A stretch of 64,000 nt of DNA from Moraxella oculi (GTDB lineage: Bacteria; Pseudomonadota; Gammaproteobacteria; Pseudomonadales; Moraxellaceae), in NCBI RefSeq assembly GCF_023336735.1, contig NZ_JAMBAQ010000011.1:1-64000 (forward strand), in the 5' to 3' direction. Below, piece by piece: positions 41,829 to 51,053 of this stretch. The notes beneath the pieces are model-generated. The model ran no database searches. It saw only the letters and a list, made by a program, of their open reading frames with translations, and was not told where the DNA came from. The number at the start of each line of letters is the position of its first letter. Within the stretch, counting starts at the first letter, position 1. The position numbers and the translations under genes are program-made.

Positions 41829-42857
41829 ATGACCACATTACCCATCTTAAATCAAGCTTTGATTGAGCTTGGTGAGCAAGATTTTGTGAATTTTGCTGAT
41901 GTGGCTTGCCAGCTGATTGGTGATGCCAAAAATGAGACAGAGTTGCAGGCTCTTAGAGTGGATTTGCAGGGAAAAAAATCCCCCATCGCCGCCTTATCCA
42001 AACAATTGGGTGGTTTGGATGCTGATGGCAAGAAAGTTTATGGGGCGTATTTGCATGAATTACGCACGCGCATTGGCGTGGCGTTCGATGAACGCAAAGA
42101 AACGCTTGCTGCCGAAGTACTCAATGCCAAGTTGGCTGATGAACAAGTGGACATCAGTTTGCCGGCTCGAGGCATGACAACGGGAGGATTGCACCCAATC
42201 ACGCATGTGACTGAACGCATGAAACAATTTTTTGTGCAAGCTGGATTTTGTGCGGTAACTGGCCCTGAGGTTGAGAGTGATTACTATAATTTTGAGGCGC
42301 TAAACATTCCTGAGCATCATCCTGCGCGTGCCATGCACGACACTTTTTATTTTGATGCTCATCATTTATTGCGTACACACACATCAGGCGTGCAAATTCG
42401 TACGATGCAATCAAGCGAGCCGCCTCTACGCATCATTTGCCCTGGCCGTGTTTATCGCTGCGACAGTGATCAGACTCATTCGCCAATGTTTCATCAGATG
42501 GAAGGCTTGATGATTTCCAAATCAAGCAATTTTGCTGAGTTAAAAGGTGTGATTCATGAGTTTTTGAACGCATTTTTTGGTAAAGAGATGACAGTGCGTT
42601 TTCGCCCAAGCTTTTTCCCATTCACTGAACCGTCTGCTGAAGTGGATATTCTTTCTGAGCATGGAGATTGGCTGGAAGTGCTGGGTTGTGGCATGGTGCA
42701 TCCACAGGTATTGCGTAACTGCGGCATCAATCCTGATGAGTATTCAGGATTTGCCTTTGGCATGGGCATTGAGAGATTTGCCATGCTGTATTATGGCGTG
42801 AACGATCTGCGTTTGTTTTTTCAAAATGATTTAAGGTTTTTAAAGCAGTTTGCCTGA
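41829..42857 (+). CDS. pheS: Phenylalanine-tRNA ligase alpha subunit
   Basis: 342 residues. [40 protein letters not shown] (class II motif 2 area), [10 protein letters not shown] and the glycine-rich motif 3 [18 protein letters not shown] are all present. With PheT it forms the (alpha-beta)2 enzyme that charges tRNA-Phe. pheT starts about 50 bases downstream and ihfA follows, the standard operon. Initiation at ATG 41829 lacks a clear ribosome site and may be coupled to the short upstream frame. Confidence 0.97.
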   Translation: MTTLPILNQALIELGEQDFVNFADVACQLIGDAKNETELQALRVDLQGKKSPIAALSKQLGGLDADGKKVYGAYLHELRTRIGVAFDERKETLAAEVLNAKLADEQVDISLPARGMTTGGLHPITHVTERMKQFFVQAGFCAVTGPEVESDYYNFEALNIPEHHPARAMHDTFYFDAHHLLRTHTSGVQIRTMQSSEPPLRIICPGRVYRCDSDQTHSPMFHQMEGLMISKSSNFAELKGVIHEFLNAFFGKEMTVRFRPSFFPFTEPSAEVDILSEHGDWLEVLGCGMVHPQVLRNCGINPDEYSGFAFGMGIERFAMLYYGVNDLRLFFQNDLRFLKQFA

Positions 42858-42910
42858 TTTGCCAAACTGGTGCACACAAACTAATGATAAAAATACGATA
42901 AGAGATGGTT

Positions 42911-45310
42911 ATGAAAATCAGTGAAAATTGGCTAAGACAATGGGTAAATCCTGCCAATAACTCAAAGGAGCTTGGTGAGCAACTCACCATGGCAGGTCTT
43001 GAACTTGACGATGCTCAGACGGTTGCTCCTGCTTTTAGCGGTGTTGTGATTGGTGAGGTCGTACGCTGTGAACCACATCCAGATGCTGACCGTTTGCGTG
43101 TGACAGCTGTTGATGTTGGTGAAGGCGAGCCGCTTCAAATCGTCTGCGGAGCTGCCAATGTGCGAACGGGTCTAAAAGTAGCCGTAGCGACTGTTGGGGC
43201 GGTCCTACCACCAATTGACGGTAAAGAATTTCGCATCAAAAAAGGAAAATTGCGTGGTGTTGAAAGCCATGGCATGCTCTGTGGTGCCAGTGAGATTGGC
43301 TTGGAGGATGCGATCGATGGTTTGATTGAATTGCCAGCAGATGCACCGATTGGGGTGGATGTGCGTGATTATTTGGGTTTGGATGCGATGATTTTTGATG
43401 TGTCCATCACGCCAAATCGCGGGGATTGTTTTAGTGTCTTAGGGCTGGCTCGTGAACTTGGTGCGATTAACCGTCTGCCTTTAAATTGTCCAGCCATTCA
43501 TGAGGTTGTCCCTACGCTAAACATTGCCCCAAGTGTCAAGGTGCTTAATGATGAAGCTTGTCCACGCTATCTTGCGCAATTCATTAGCAATATTGATCGT
43601 TCGGTGGTAACTCCAAAATGGCTAAGTGATCATTTGGTTGCATCTGGTGTGCGTACGCATAATTTTTTGGTTGATGTGACCAATTTTGTTCTGCTTGAAC
43701 TTGGTCAGCCGTTACATGCTTTTGATGCCAAAAAGATTGTCGGTGATGTTGTCGTCAGGCTGGCAAATCAAGGAGAGCAAGTCGAGCTATTGAATGGGCA
43801 AACCATCACACTCACAGGAGATGAGTTAGTGATTGCTGATGATGTGGGTGTGCTGGCGTTGGCTGGCATCATGGGTGGCTTGCGTTCAGCAGTGACAGAT
43901 GAGACAACAAGCATCATACTAGAATCGGCTCATTTTAGCCAGCTTGCGATAGCTGCCAGAGCCAGACGCTTCGGACTTCATACTGATGCCAGTCAGCGTT
44001 TTGAACGAGGTGTGGACTTTGACTTGCCATTAACTGCCCTAAATCGTGCCACCGCTCTCATTCATGAGATTGCAGGTGGTCAAGTCGGTCAAATCACCAC
44101 GATAGAAAACACCAACAAATTGCCAAGGCGTGAGCCGATTGTTTTGCCAAAAATAAAAATTCAGCAGATCTTGGGTATGGACCTGCCAAGCGATGAGGTG
44201 GTGGCGATGCTGAATCGTTTGGAGATCGAGACGGCTTTTGATGGGCATCAATTCACTTGCCAGCCACCGACTCACCGATTCGATCTACATATTGCTGAAG
44301 ATGTGATTGAAGAGATTGCACGAATGTATGGTTATGATAACATCGTCACACATTTGCCAAAACTTACTTTCGCAATGAGCCATGATGACGCACAAGACAT
44401 TGAGCAGAATCTCAAGCTTGGTTTGGCCAACTCTGGGTATTTTGAGGCGGTGAGTTTTAGTTTTAGTGATGCAGCTACTGAGGCGTTATTTGACGATGAA
44501 CAGCTAGGAGCGGCATTGTCTCTTGCCAATCCAATCTCTCCACAGCTTGCGGTGATGAGACGAACACTATTATCCAGTCTGCTGCCTGTGGTTTCTCGCA
44601 ATATAAAGCGTCAGCAGTCTCGTGTGCGACTGTTTGAGTCAGGTCTTTGCTTTGTCGGTCAAGACATCAACGATTTGGTGCAGACTCCAAGCCTTGCGAT
44701 GGTTGCCACAGGGCTTGTGGACGATGAAAGTGTTTATGACAAGCGTTTGATGGATTTCTTTGACTTTAAAAGAGATATTGAGAGTTTATTGCCACGACAG
44801 TTAAATAAGTTCTTGGTGTCATATGAGCGTGCGGATCTGACTTTTTTGCATCCTGGACAAAGTGCGTATCTGCTTGTCGATGGGGTGCGTTTAGGGTGGT
44901 TTGGTCAGTTGCACCCAAGCATTGCTAAGGCGATGGATTTGCCCATGGTATGGGTGGCTCAGTTTGCCATTGAGCCATTGATTCAGACATATCGCACCAC
45001 AAGCCCCATCACCGCACCAAGCAAATTCCCAAGCGTTCGCCGAGATTTGGCGTTCTTGGTGGATCAGTCGGTAACATGGCAGGCGTTGATGGAAAGCATC
45101 CGTCAATCAGCAGGTGATTACTTGATTGATTTGTGGTTATTTGATGTTTATCAAGGGGAACGCTTGCCAGAGGGTAGAAAGTCACTTGCATTTGCCATGC
45201 TGCTCCAAGACAGCAAAGCAACACTTGAAGATGAGACAATCAAAGGTGTGATGGATAAGGTCATTAAGACCTTGACTAACGAACATGATGCACAGCTTCG
45301 AGACAGCTGA
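42911..45310 (+). CDS. pheT: Phenylalanine-tRNA ligase beta subunit
   Basis: 799 residues from ATG 42911 (MKISENWLRQWV); an ATG two codons earlier is also in frame. Order: N-terminal EMAP-II-like tRNA-binding domain (VIGEVVRCEPHPDADRLRVT), B3/4 editing domain (DVTNFVLLELGQPLHAFD), B5 domain, catalytic-like core (SFSFSDAATEALF, RRTLLSSLLPVV) and C-terminal ferredoxin-like anticodon-binding domain (SKFPSVRRDLAFLVD). Normal length for the family. ihfA follows in 37 bases. Confidence 0.97.
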   Translation: MKISENWLRQWVNPANNSKELGEQLTMAGLELDDAQTVAPAFSGVVIGEVVRCEPHPDADRLRVTAVDVGEGEPLQIVCGAANVRTGLKVAVATVGAVLPPIDGKEFRIKKGKLRGVESHGMLCGASEIGLEDAIDGLIELPADAPIGVDVRDYLGLDAMIFDVSITPNRGDCFSVLGLARELGAINRLPLNCPAIHEVVPTLNIAPSVKVLNDEACPRYLAQFISNIDRSVVTPKWLSDHLVASGVRTHNFLVDVTNFVLLELGQPLHAFDAKKIVGDVVVRLANQGEQVELLNGQTITLTGDELVIADDVGVLALAGIMGGLRSAVTDETTSIILESAHFSQLAIAARARRFGLHTDASQRFERGVDFDLPLTALNRATALIHEIAGGQVGQITTIENTNKLPRREPIVLPKIKIQQILGMDLPSDEVVAMLNRLEIETAFDGHQFTCQPPTHRFDLHIAEDVIEEIARMYGYDNIVTHLPKLTFAMSHDDAQDIEQNLKLGLANSGYFEAVSFSFSDAATEALFDDEQLGAALSLANPISPQLAVMRRTLLSSLLPVVSRNIKRQQSRVRLFESGLCFVGQDINDLVQTPSLAMVATGLVDDESVYDKRLMDFFDFKRDIESLLPRQLNKFLVSYERADLTFLHPGQSAYLLVDGVRLGWFGQLHPSIAKAMDLPMVWVAQFAIEPLIQTYRTTSPITAPSKFPSVRRDLAFLVDQSVTWQALMESIRQSAGDYLIDLWLFDVYQGERLPEGRKSLAFAMLLQDSKATLEDETIKGVMDKVIKTLTNEHDAQLRDS

Positions 45311-45347
45311 TCGTTCATGCTGAGTCATTGATAAATAAGGAATAATC

Positions 45348-45665
45348 ATGAGTGCGTTAACCAAGGCGGATATGATTGACCGCCTGACTATTCGCCTGCG
45401 TATCACTCGTCAAGATGCACGCAAGATTGTGGATAATTTCTTTGAGGAAATTAGTCAAAACTTGACCGATGGCAAAGAGGTGAAAATCTCAGGCTTTGGT
45501 AATTTCGAGCTTAAAGACAAAAAGCCACGACCAGGACGCAATCCCAAGACGGGTGAGAGCGTACCTATTAAAGCTCGCCGTGTCGTTACTTTTAAGGCAG
45601 GGCAAAAGCTCCGCAATCATATTGATAAGCAAAGTGCGGTGCGTCAAGTTAAGAATCATCGCTAA
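45348..45665 (+). CDS. ihfA: Integration host factor subunit alpha
   Basis: 105 residues. [40 protein letters not shown], and the beta-arm [20 protein letters not shown] with the intercalating Pro identify IHF-alpha. IHF bends DNA for recombination, replication and transcription. Position after pheT is the classical one. AAGGAATAATC precedes the start and a hairpin terminator follows. Confidence 0.97.
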   Translation: MSALTKADMIDRLTIRLRITRQDARKIVDNFFEEISQNLTDGKEVKISGFGNFELKDKKPRPGRNPKTGESVPIKARRVVTFKAGQKLRNHIDKQSAVRQVKNHR

Positions 45666-45687
45666 GCAAATTTAGCTTGAATGATAA

Positions 45688-45718
45688 AGTCAGTATTGTT
45701 ATAATACTGACTCATTTT
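45688..45718 (+). terminator. pheST-ihfA terminator
   Basis: A 10-bp stem AGTCAGTATT / AATACTGACT with a 5-base loop, followed by CATTTTT. Confidence 0.8.
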
Positions 45719-45865
45719 TCCCACCTAAGTGGGCTAATAGATGAAAAAGCATGGTGCGACATGCCAAAGTTGGTTGGTGATGGCGTGGCCATGTTGGGCT
45801 GTCATAAAATGATATGAAGTTTTAAGGCAGTGTGTATTAGTGCTTAGGTTTATTGGACGATTAAC

Positions 45866-46129
45866 ATGCGTAAAGACATTCACCCAGATTATAAAGAAGT
45901 ACTGTTCCACGATACTAATGCTGATGTGTACTTCCTAACTCGCTCTACTGTTGCCACCAAAGCAACTCGTGAGTATGAGGGTAAAGAATACCCATATTAT
46001 CCACTTGATATTTCCAGTGCGTCACATCCATTCTATACTGGCGAACAGCGTAAAGCTGCTAACGAAGGTCGTGTTGCCAGCTTTAATAAGCGTTTTGGTG
46101 CGTTCGCAAATCGTGGTAAAAAATCTTAA
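45866..46129 (+). CDS. rpmE2: 50S ribosomal protein L31 type B (zinc-independent)
   Basis: 87 residues. [49 protein letters not shown] and a basic tail [14 protein letters not shown] fit the type B (YkgM-like) form, which lacks the CxxC zinc ligands of type A; no Cys is present. Type B paralogues replace zinc-binding L31 when zinc is scarce, or serve as the only L31. The type B L36 gene lies just beyond it on the other strand. A strong terminator follows. Confidence 0.93.
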   Translation: MRKDIHPDYKEVLFHDTNADVYFLTRSTVATKATREYEGKEYPYYPLDISSASHPFYTGEQRKAANEGRVASFNKRFGAFANRGKKS

Positions 46130-46150
46130 GACATTTAAGACACACGCCCT

Positions 46151-46189
46151 AAAAAATACCCTGAAAGTCAAACTTTTAGGGTATTTTTT
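46151..46189. terminator. Terminator between rpmE2 and rpmJ (bidirectional)
   Basis: A long stem AAAAAATACCCTGAAAGT / ACTTTTAGGGTATTTTTT (18 bp with one G.T pair) and a 3-base loop, with T-runs in both directions. Confidence 0.85.
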
Positions 46190-46247
46190 TATGTTGAATT
46201 GTGTTGATGAATTCTGCCCACTGCTAAGATGAGCTGACTAAAACAAT

Positions 46248-46388
46248 TTACTTGCGTTTCTTGCCACCTTGTACGGCCTTAAAGCGAGGGTTTGACTTGC
46301 AAATGACGAAAGTTCGACCACGACGACGGACGATTTGACAATCTTCATGGCGATTTTTGGCGGATTTTAGAGAAGATAAAACTTGCAT
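46248..46388 (-). CDS. rpmJ2: 50S ribosomal protein L36 type B
   Basis: 46 residues, below common ORF cut-offs. ATG 46388 is preceded by AAGGAGC. The protein runs [46 protein letters not shown]: the YkgO/type B form with an internal insertion and only two Cys (17 and 30), so it cannot form the four-ligand zinc ribbon of type A L36. It lies tail-to-tail with rpmE2; in E. coli the equivalents ykgM and ykgO are neighbours and zinc-regulated. A 12-bp palindrome sits just upstream. Confidence 0.93.
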   Translation of the reverse strand: MQVLSSLKSAKNRHEDCQIVRRRGRTFVICKSNPRFKAVQGGKKRK

Positions 46389-46411
46389 GATGATGCTCCT
46401 TGATGATTAAA

Positions 46412-46423
46412 ATGTTATAACAT
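46412..46423 (-). promoter_or_regulatory. Palindrome ATGTTATAACAT, candidate operator of the L36 type B gene
   Basis: A perfect 12-bp palindrome 24-35 bases before the rpmJ2 start, overlapping possible -10 sequences. The half-site ATGTTAT resembles Zur boxes of gammaproteobacteria, though the usual box has extra bases between half-sites. Confidence 0.4.
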
Positions 46424-46527
46424 AATAATTAAGATGAATTATACGCCCATTTTGATGAATATGCAAGTCATCATGGTTCTTAATATTCAAAAAATACAGA
46501 AATCAAATAATCAAGTTGAGTCGGATG

Positions 46528-47511
46528 TCATGCTGATTCATGAGTTGATGCGGACTGCTTGAGAATGGCAATGATCTCCTGTGTGGTTTTTAGGCGTTTG
46601 ATGATTGGCCAGATGCCCTGTGCTTGCATGTAGCCTTTGGTCAGCATACCAAGCCATTGTTTATAACGACCTATTAAGCCTGATTGATTGTCTGTGTCAT
46701 CATGTAAAAAGGCGATTTGATGTGTTACCAGTTCATGCCAGCTTAGAGTGATGGTATCTTGGTGAATATTGGTGATGAGATCAGGTCTAGTAACCGCACC
46801 ACGCCCAAGCATGAGATGTGGTGTGCCTGCTTGTGCCATACAGCGATGTGCATCTTCGGCTGTCCAAATTTCCCCATTGGCAATGATGGGTAAGCCCAAG
46901 TGAGTGAATGGCTCGATCATCTCCCAATAGGCAGGAGGTTTGTAGCCTTGTGTTTTGGTGCGTGCATGAATGGTCAGCCAGCTGGCATTGGCTGATTTTA
47001 TCGCTTGTCCAATCTCAGCCATCTTGGAAGTGTCTTTATGCCCTAGGCGAATTTTGGCAGAGACGGGAATGTCGCTTGGTACGGCTTTACGCACAGCATG
47101 AATGATGGTGTAAAGGGTATCTGGTTCATCTAAAAGTACCGCACCGCCTTTATGGTTGTTGACGGTTTTTGCAGGACAGCCGAAATTAAGATCAATTGCT
47201 TTGGCACCCAGTGTTGTTGCGACGAATGCACTTTGCGACATGGTGTCAGGATTGCTACCAAGCAATTGCACATGAATTGGCGTACCGCTTGTTGTCTTGC
47301 CTTTGTCATGAAGCTCTGGCACATATTTATAAAACACATGAGCAGGCAGGGGGTAGTGTGTTACTCGGATAAACTCACTCACCGACCAATCGTAGGGGGT
47401 GCCAAGATCGCATGCAATCTTGGTAAGGATTTGTCGCATGAGTGGATCGGTCAGTCCTTCCATTGGAGCAAGCAGTCGGACGGGCTGTTTAAAAAAATGA
47501 TTAAAATCCAT
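46528..47511 (-). CDS. dusC: tRNA-dihydrouridine synthase DusC
   Basis: 327 residues. LLAPMEGLTDPLMRQIL is the flavin-binding start; AIDLNFGCPAKTVNNHKGGA holds the catalytic Cys at about 112; VSAKIRLGHKD, WLTIHARTKTQGYKPPAYW and IIANGEIWTAED follow. The VNNHKGGAVLL variant and the short TEF/SEFIRV segment match DusC (U16-specific) rather than DusA or DusB. FMN-dependent reduction of uridine in tRNA, cytoplasmic. Monocistronic. Confidence 0.92.
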   Translation of the reverse strand: MDFNHFFKQPVRLLAPMEGLTDPLMRQILTKIACDLGTPYDWSVSEFIRVTHYPLPAHVFYKYVPELHDKGKTTSGTPIHVQLLGSNPDTMSQSAFVATTLGAKAIDLNFGCPAKTVNNHKGGAVLLDEPDTLYTIIHAVRKAVPSDIPVSAKIRLGHKDTSKMAEIGQAIKSANASWLTIHARTKTQGYKPPAYWEMIEPFTHLGLPIIANGEIWTAEDAHRCMAQAGTPHLMLGRGAVTRPDLITNIHQDTITLSWHELVTHQIAFLHDDTDNQSGLIGRYKQWLGMLTKGYMQAQGIWPIIKRLKTTQEIIAILKQSASTHESA

Positions 47512-47815
47512 AAGTTAACATTCAATAGGCAAATTTAAATAAATATTGTTTTTAATAGGTGAAAAGTTGGTGCTTTTCACCATCATGCACCGTGTCGTTA
47601 TAATGAAAGCAAAATGGGTTTTTTGCTTCTTGTCATCAAGAACTGACATCAGGGTGGGGTTCGTCTTAGAGTCATCGACTTTTTGCCATTTTTGGGATAT
47701 TTGCATGTAGGAGTCTGCTTGATGGTGTGGCATCTGGGGTAAGTGTGAATACTGCGATGGTGAAAATCATCATGCCATCATCTCATTTTAGTCGATGTTC
47801 TTAAACTCTTAAAAA
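47512..47815. other. Intergenic region upstream of dusC, containing a hairpin
   Basis: 304 bases. A perfect 9-bp hairpin GGTGAAAAG / CTTTTCACC (47558-47581, 6-base loop) lies about 50 bases before the dusC start; it has no T-tail, so it is not an obvious terminator. No ORF is supported. Confidence 0.4.
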
Positions 47816-49297
47816 TTATTTATAAATCAACTTCTTGTCATCAATAAGAGCGGTTATTAAATCGCTGATGTGATGGATGTCAAGCGTTGTTTTGGCACGA
47901 GTACAAGCAACATACAGCAATCGCAACTCTTCTGGCGTGATTTCAACGCTTTGGCGTTTGACATCATACAAAAAGTCATCACTGATCTGCACTCGTCTCC
48001 ATTCTAGTCCCTTGGCTTTATGGGCGGTGGAGATGACATAGTCAGCGTGATTTTGGGTGGTTAGTCTTTTGATGGTGCTGGTGATGGTCTGTGTGCCATG
48101 TTCTTCGACGAGTTTGACCCATGTTTTTAGGTCTGAACCCTCACTGGTCTCGCTAAATTCTTGAACCTCACCCCAATGCTTAAAAAATGCAAGCTCTGGC
48201 ACGCCATGGGCAGATTTGCCTGTTTGAAGGCTTTGGGCGGCATGACAAAATCGTAAAATACGCTCACTGTCGGCTTGCAAAGCGACTTTATGCCCAGCTT
48301 TTAGACCAGATAATAAGTGACTCATGGCACTGGCGTTGGTGCGACATAAAATGGCGTCTTTGTTGCCATTGCTGGGCAGCTTTGCGATGCGACTGGAGAT
48401 GTTAGGATTGCCTTTTAGAGGGATTTTCTCTTGTAGTGCGGTTAAAAAAACATTGGCGACTTTGGCAACCTCCTCGCCAAATCGAAACGACTGCGTCAAT
48501 AGGGCTTGTGGATAGGGTAGGCGTTTCATGGCGTTTAAAGCACCACGCCATTCATAAATTTGTTGATGAGCATCACCAACATAGATGGTTTGCTTATTTT
48601 GACGAATCAAGGCTCCCATCATCAAGGGGTCTGCATCTTGGGCTTCGTCAAATAAGATGAAATCGGCAGGAATGATGGGGCTGGATAGTGTCCATAACTT
48701 CAGATAGATGTCATGTCCAATCCCTGATTGATGTCGTGGGTCAATCGACTGCAACCATCGCTGTTCTAAGGCGGGGTATAGCAACTCTCTTAGTCGTTCA
48801 CCATCTGCTTGACCAAGCCAAGAGGGCGGCTTGATGTGTCGTGGTGCTGGATAGGCACTGTCGGTTTTGCAAAAGTTCATCAAGCCTTCTGAAACGATGT
48901 TGGCAAGCTTGGAAGCTGTCAATAAGACTGGCTTGACAACACCATCAATCGTGCGTTCAACTTCGATGGCTTGGAGATTAAGTTCGGCTGCCAGCTTGCT
49001 TGGTGTTAAACGAGGCAGACTGATTTTGGTGGTAATATTACGAGGAACATGCCGAAAAGCAAGCGAATGAAAAGTTTGGCAGCGTATATTAGTTGGAAAT
49101 TTGCCCTGCGCTTCATTCGCGATGGCTTTGTTGAATGCTAGGTACAGTCCTTGACCACGCATGTTTTCACTGATGAGTTTTAGGGTGGTGGTCTTACCTG
49201 CCCCAGCATAGGCAACGATTTTGAAAGATTGACCTGTTTTTGCCATTTCTAAAGCGGTCAATTGCTCATCGGTGGGCGTGTGCTTGTTCTGGCTCAT
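47816..49297 (-). CDS. SF1 (UvrD/Rep-type) DNA helicase, FBH1-like
   Basis: 493 residues. Walker A YAGAGKTTTLK at about 30-40; LYLAFNKAIANEAQGKF (the AFNK motif typical of FBH1-like helicases); QTFHSLAFRHV; Walker B ILFDEAQDADPLM near 218; YVGDAHQQIYEWRGALN motif III; ISTAHKAKGLEWRRVQI and LLYVACTRAKTTLDI as motifs V and VI. It is shorter than UvrD, Rep or PcrA (about 670-750) and close to the FBH1 helicase core, which removes recombinase from DNA in eukaryotes. The bacterial role is unclear; recombination control or mobile-element defence are possibilities. Single gene. Confidence 0.88.
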   Translation of the reverse strand: MSQNKHTPTDEQLTALEMAKTGQSFKIVAYAGAGKTTTLKLISENMRGQGLYLAFNKAIANEAQGKFPTNIRCQTFHSLAFRHVPRNITTKISLPRLTPSKLAAELNLQAIEVERTIDGVVKPVLLTASKLANIVSEGLMNFCKTDSAYPAPRHIKPPSWLGQADGERLRELLYPALEQRWLQSIDPRHQSGIGHDIYLKLWTLSSPIIPADFILFDEAQDADPLMMGALIRQNKQTIYVGDAHQQIYEWRGALNAMKRLPYPQALLTQSFRFGEEVAKVANVFLTALQEKIPLKGNPNISSRIAKLPSNGNKDAILCRTNASAMSHLLSGLKAGHKVALQADSERILRFCHAAQSLQTGKSAHGVPELAFFKHWGEVQEFSETSEGSDLKTWVKLVEEHGTQTITSTIKRLTTQNHADYVISTAHKAKGLEWRRVQISDDFLYDVKRQSVEITPEELRLLYVACTRAKTTLDIHHISDLITALIDDKKLIYK

Positions 49298-49382
49298 TGA
49301 TGGAAAACAGTGTGAAAAATTGCTAATTATAGCACAGTTTTTAAGATGGTTTGTTGCTTAATTTTTTGTTGCTGATGATGGT

Positions 49383-50120
49383 CTATTCATTGTCTTTGAC
49401 GAGTAACTTTGCCATCATCAAGCCAAATTCAAAAAGTAGACACATGGGTACGGCAAGCATCAGCATGCTAGCTCCATCAGGTGGGGTAACGATGGCGGCA
49501 ATGAAAAAACACCCAACAATGATATAGCGTCGCTTGCTTGCCAGTGCCTTGGGGCTAACAATTCGCATCAACACAAGTAATAAGGTGGCAACAGGAATCT
49601 CAAACATCACACCAAATACAGCAAACAACTTGATGACAAAGTCCAGATAACTTTGAATGTCAGTCATTGGTAAGACATTATCAGGAGAAAACATCACAAA
49701 AAATTTGAGTGCAGGTACCAGCACGACAAAGTAAGCAAATGCCACGCCTATGTAAAACAGTATGATGGAAGAGAGTAGTAGCGGTAAAGCAGTGTGCTTT
49801 TCGTGCTTGTAAAGAGCAGGGGAAACAAAGCCCCATATTTGAGAGATGATAAAAGGAACGGTCAAAAATAGCGAAACAAAAAAGGTCAGTTTGATTGGTG
49901 CTAAAAATCCTGACGCAACATCAGTGGCAATGAGACTTGCTTGGCTGGGTAATAAAGCGACCAGCGGATTTGAAATGAAATCATACAGCTCTCGACTAAA
50001 TCCAACCAACGCTAAGAACACCACAATCACCATCATGATCACACGAATCAGTCGTGTACGCAATTCGGTAAAATGTGCCATCAGAGGCATGTCGGCATCG
50101 TGGTTGGTGGGTGATTTCAT
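49383..50120 (-). CDS. tatC: Sec-independent protein translocase TatC
   Basis: 245 residues, six membrane segments. MPLMAHFTELRTRLIRVIM (cytoplasmic signal-binding N-terminus with HFxELRxR), FKLTFF-like loop (LAPIKLTFFVSLFLTVPFII), WGFVSPALYKHEK, and FGVMFEIPVATLLLV are family hallmarks. TatC recognises twin-arginine signal peptides with TatB. It overlaps the tatB end by 4 bases (ATGA). The gene order tatA-tatB-tatC after hisIE matches Pseudomonas. Confidence 0.97.
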   Translation of the reverse strand: MKSPTNHDADMPLMAHFTELRTRLIRVIMMVIVVFLALVGFSRELYDFISNPLVALLPSQASLIATDVASGFLAPIKLTFFVSLFLTVPFIISQIWGFVSPALYKHEKHTALPLLLSSIILFYIGVAFAYFVVLVPALKFFVMFSPDNVLPMTDIQSYLDFVIKLFAVFGVMFEIPVATLLLVLMRIVSPKALASKRRYIIVGCFFIAAIVTPPDGASMLMLAVPMCLLFEFGLMMAKLLVKDNE

Positions 50121-50665
50121 GGTGTTTTGATGATTGGTTGGTTGAGTGGGGTGAGGGGTGTGCTTAATAGCGGATCAGCTTGATGATTGGGCAGAAATGG
50201 TGCGTTAGGAAGCCGTCTTTTTTTGTCATGATTGCTAAGTAGAAACCAGCGATCAGTCATGGGAATGTTCAGTGCTGCTTCAAGTGTGATGTGTTGTCCA
50301 TGGTGATTGTCTAAGTCGTTATTGGTGGCATGAGTGATTGTTTCTTGCTCATCAGTGGCGGCTTGGTTTTCATTGCTGATTAGCATGGACTTATTTTGTT
50401 GAATGCGACGCTCAAGCTCCGTCATGTGTGCCTTCATTTTGGCTTCCGCTTCACGCATTTTGGCAAGCTCGCCTTTGAGTTCATCGGTGACTTCCAAAAG
50501 TTGTAGCTCACTGACGAACTCACTTTTTAGGCGTGCTGACATTTGGCGGATATTGGCATACCACTTGCCAAGTGTGCGAGCAGTTGTCAATAATTTTTCA
50601 GGGCCTAACACGATGAGTGCGATGATCCCAAAGAGCGTCAATTCAAAAAAACCAAGATTTAGCAC
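50117..50665 (-). CDS. tatB: Sec-independent protein translocase TatB
   Basis: 182 residues. A short N-terminal membrane helix with the Glu and Gly-Pro hinge (NLGFFELTLFGIIALIVLGP), EKLLTTARTLGKWYANIRQM, an amphipathic helix and a long acidic/Gln-rich coil. The C-terminal about 60 residues (from NHHGQHITLEA on) are unstructured and Pro-rich. It partners TatC in the substrate receptor. Lies 51 bases after tatA and overlaps tatC. Confidence 0.94.
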   Translation of the reverse strand: MLNLGFFELTLFGIIALIVLGPEKLLTTARTLGKWYANIRQMSARLKSEFVSELQLLEVTDELKGELAKMREAEAKMKAHMTELERRIQQNKSMLISNENQAATDEQETITHATNNDLDNHHGQHITLEAALNIPMTDRWFLLSNHDKKRRLPNAPFLPNHQADPLLSTPLTPLNQPIIKTP

Positions 50666-50716
50666 AGCACTTCGTCCAGTTGTCCCATATGCTCAACATC
50701 ATGAATGTTGATTTCT

Positions 50717-50947
50717 TTAAGCGTCGGTCTTTTCGATTTTGATTTCTTTGACTTCAGCAACCACCGTCTTGCCATCTGCATTTTCACCGATGACTTTGAC
50801 TGGTTTATCTTCTTCTTTGACTGCATCTTTAAAGCCTTTGACGGCAGAACCCAAGTCCTTGCCTGCATTTTTGAGCTTTGATGTGCCAAAAATGATCACC
50901 ACTACGACCAATAAGATGAGCCAATGCGTGATAGAAAGACCGCCCAT
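50717..50947 (-). CDS. tatA: Sec-independent protein translocase TatA
   Basis: 76 residues. [20 protein letters not shown] then [20 protein letters not shown] is a textbook TatA: one membrane helix, FGT hinge and amphipathic helix, then a charged tail. It polymerises to form the protein-conducting patch. AGAGGTAATT precedes the start; tatB follows. hisIE lies upstream by about 100 bases on the same strand. Confidence 0.96.
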   Translation of the reverse strand: MGGLSITHWLILLVVVVIIFGTSKLKNAGKDLGSAVKGFKDAVKEEDKPVKVIGENADGKTVVAEVKEIKIEKTDA

Positions 50948-51053
50948 AATTACCTCTTTATTTGTTATGAATCAAATATAAAAAAAGATGACAATAGGTA
51001 TCAAATGCTAGCGTAAATTTTTGACAAAATGATGACAGCCAGCCCATCATCAT

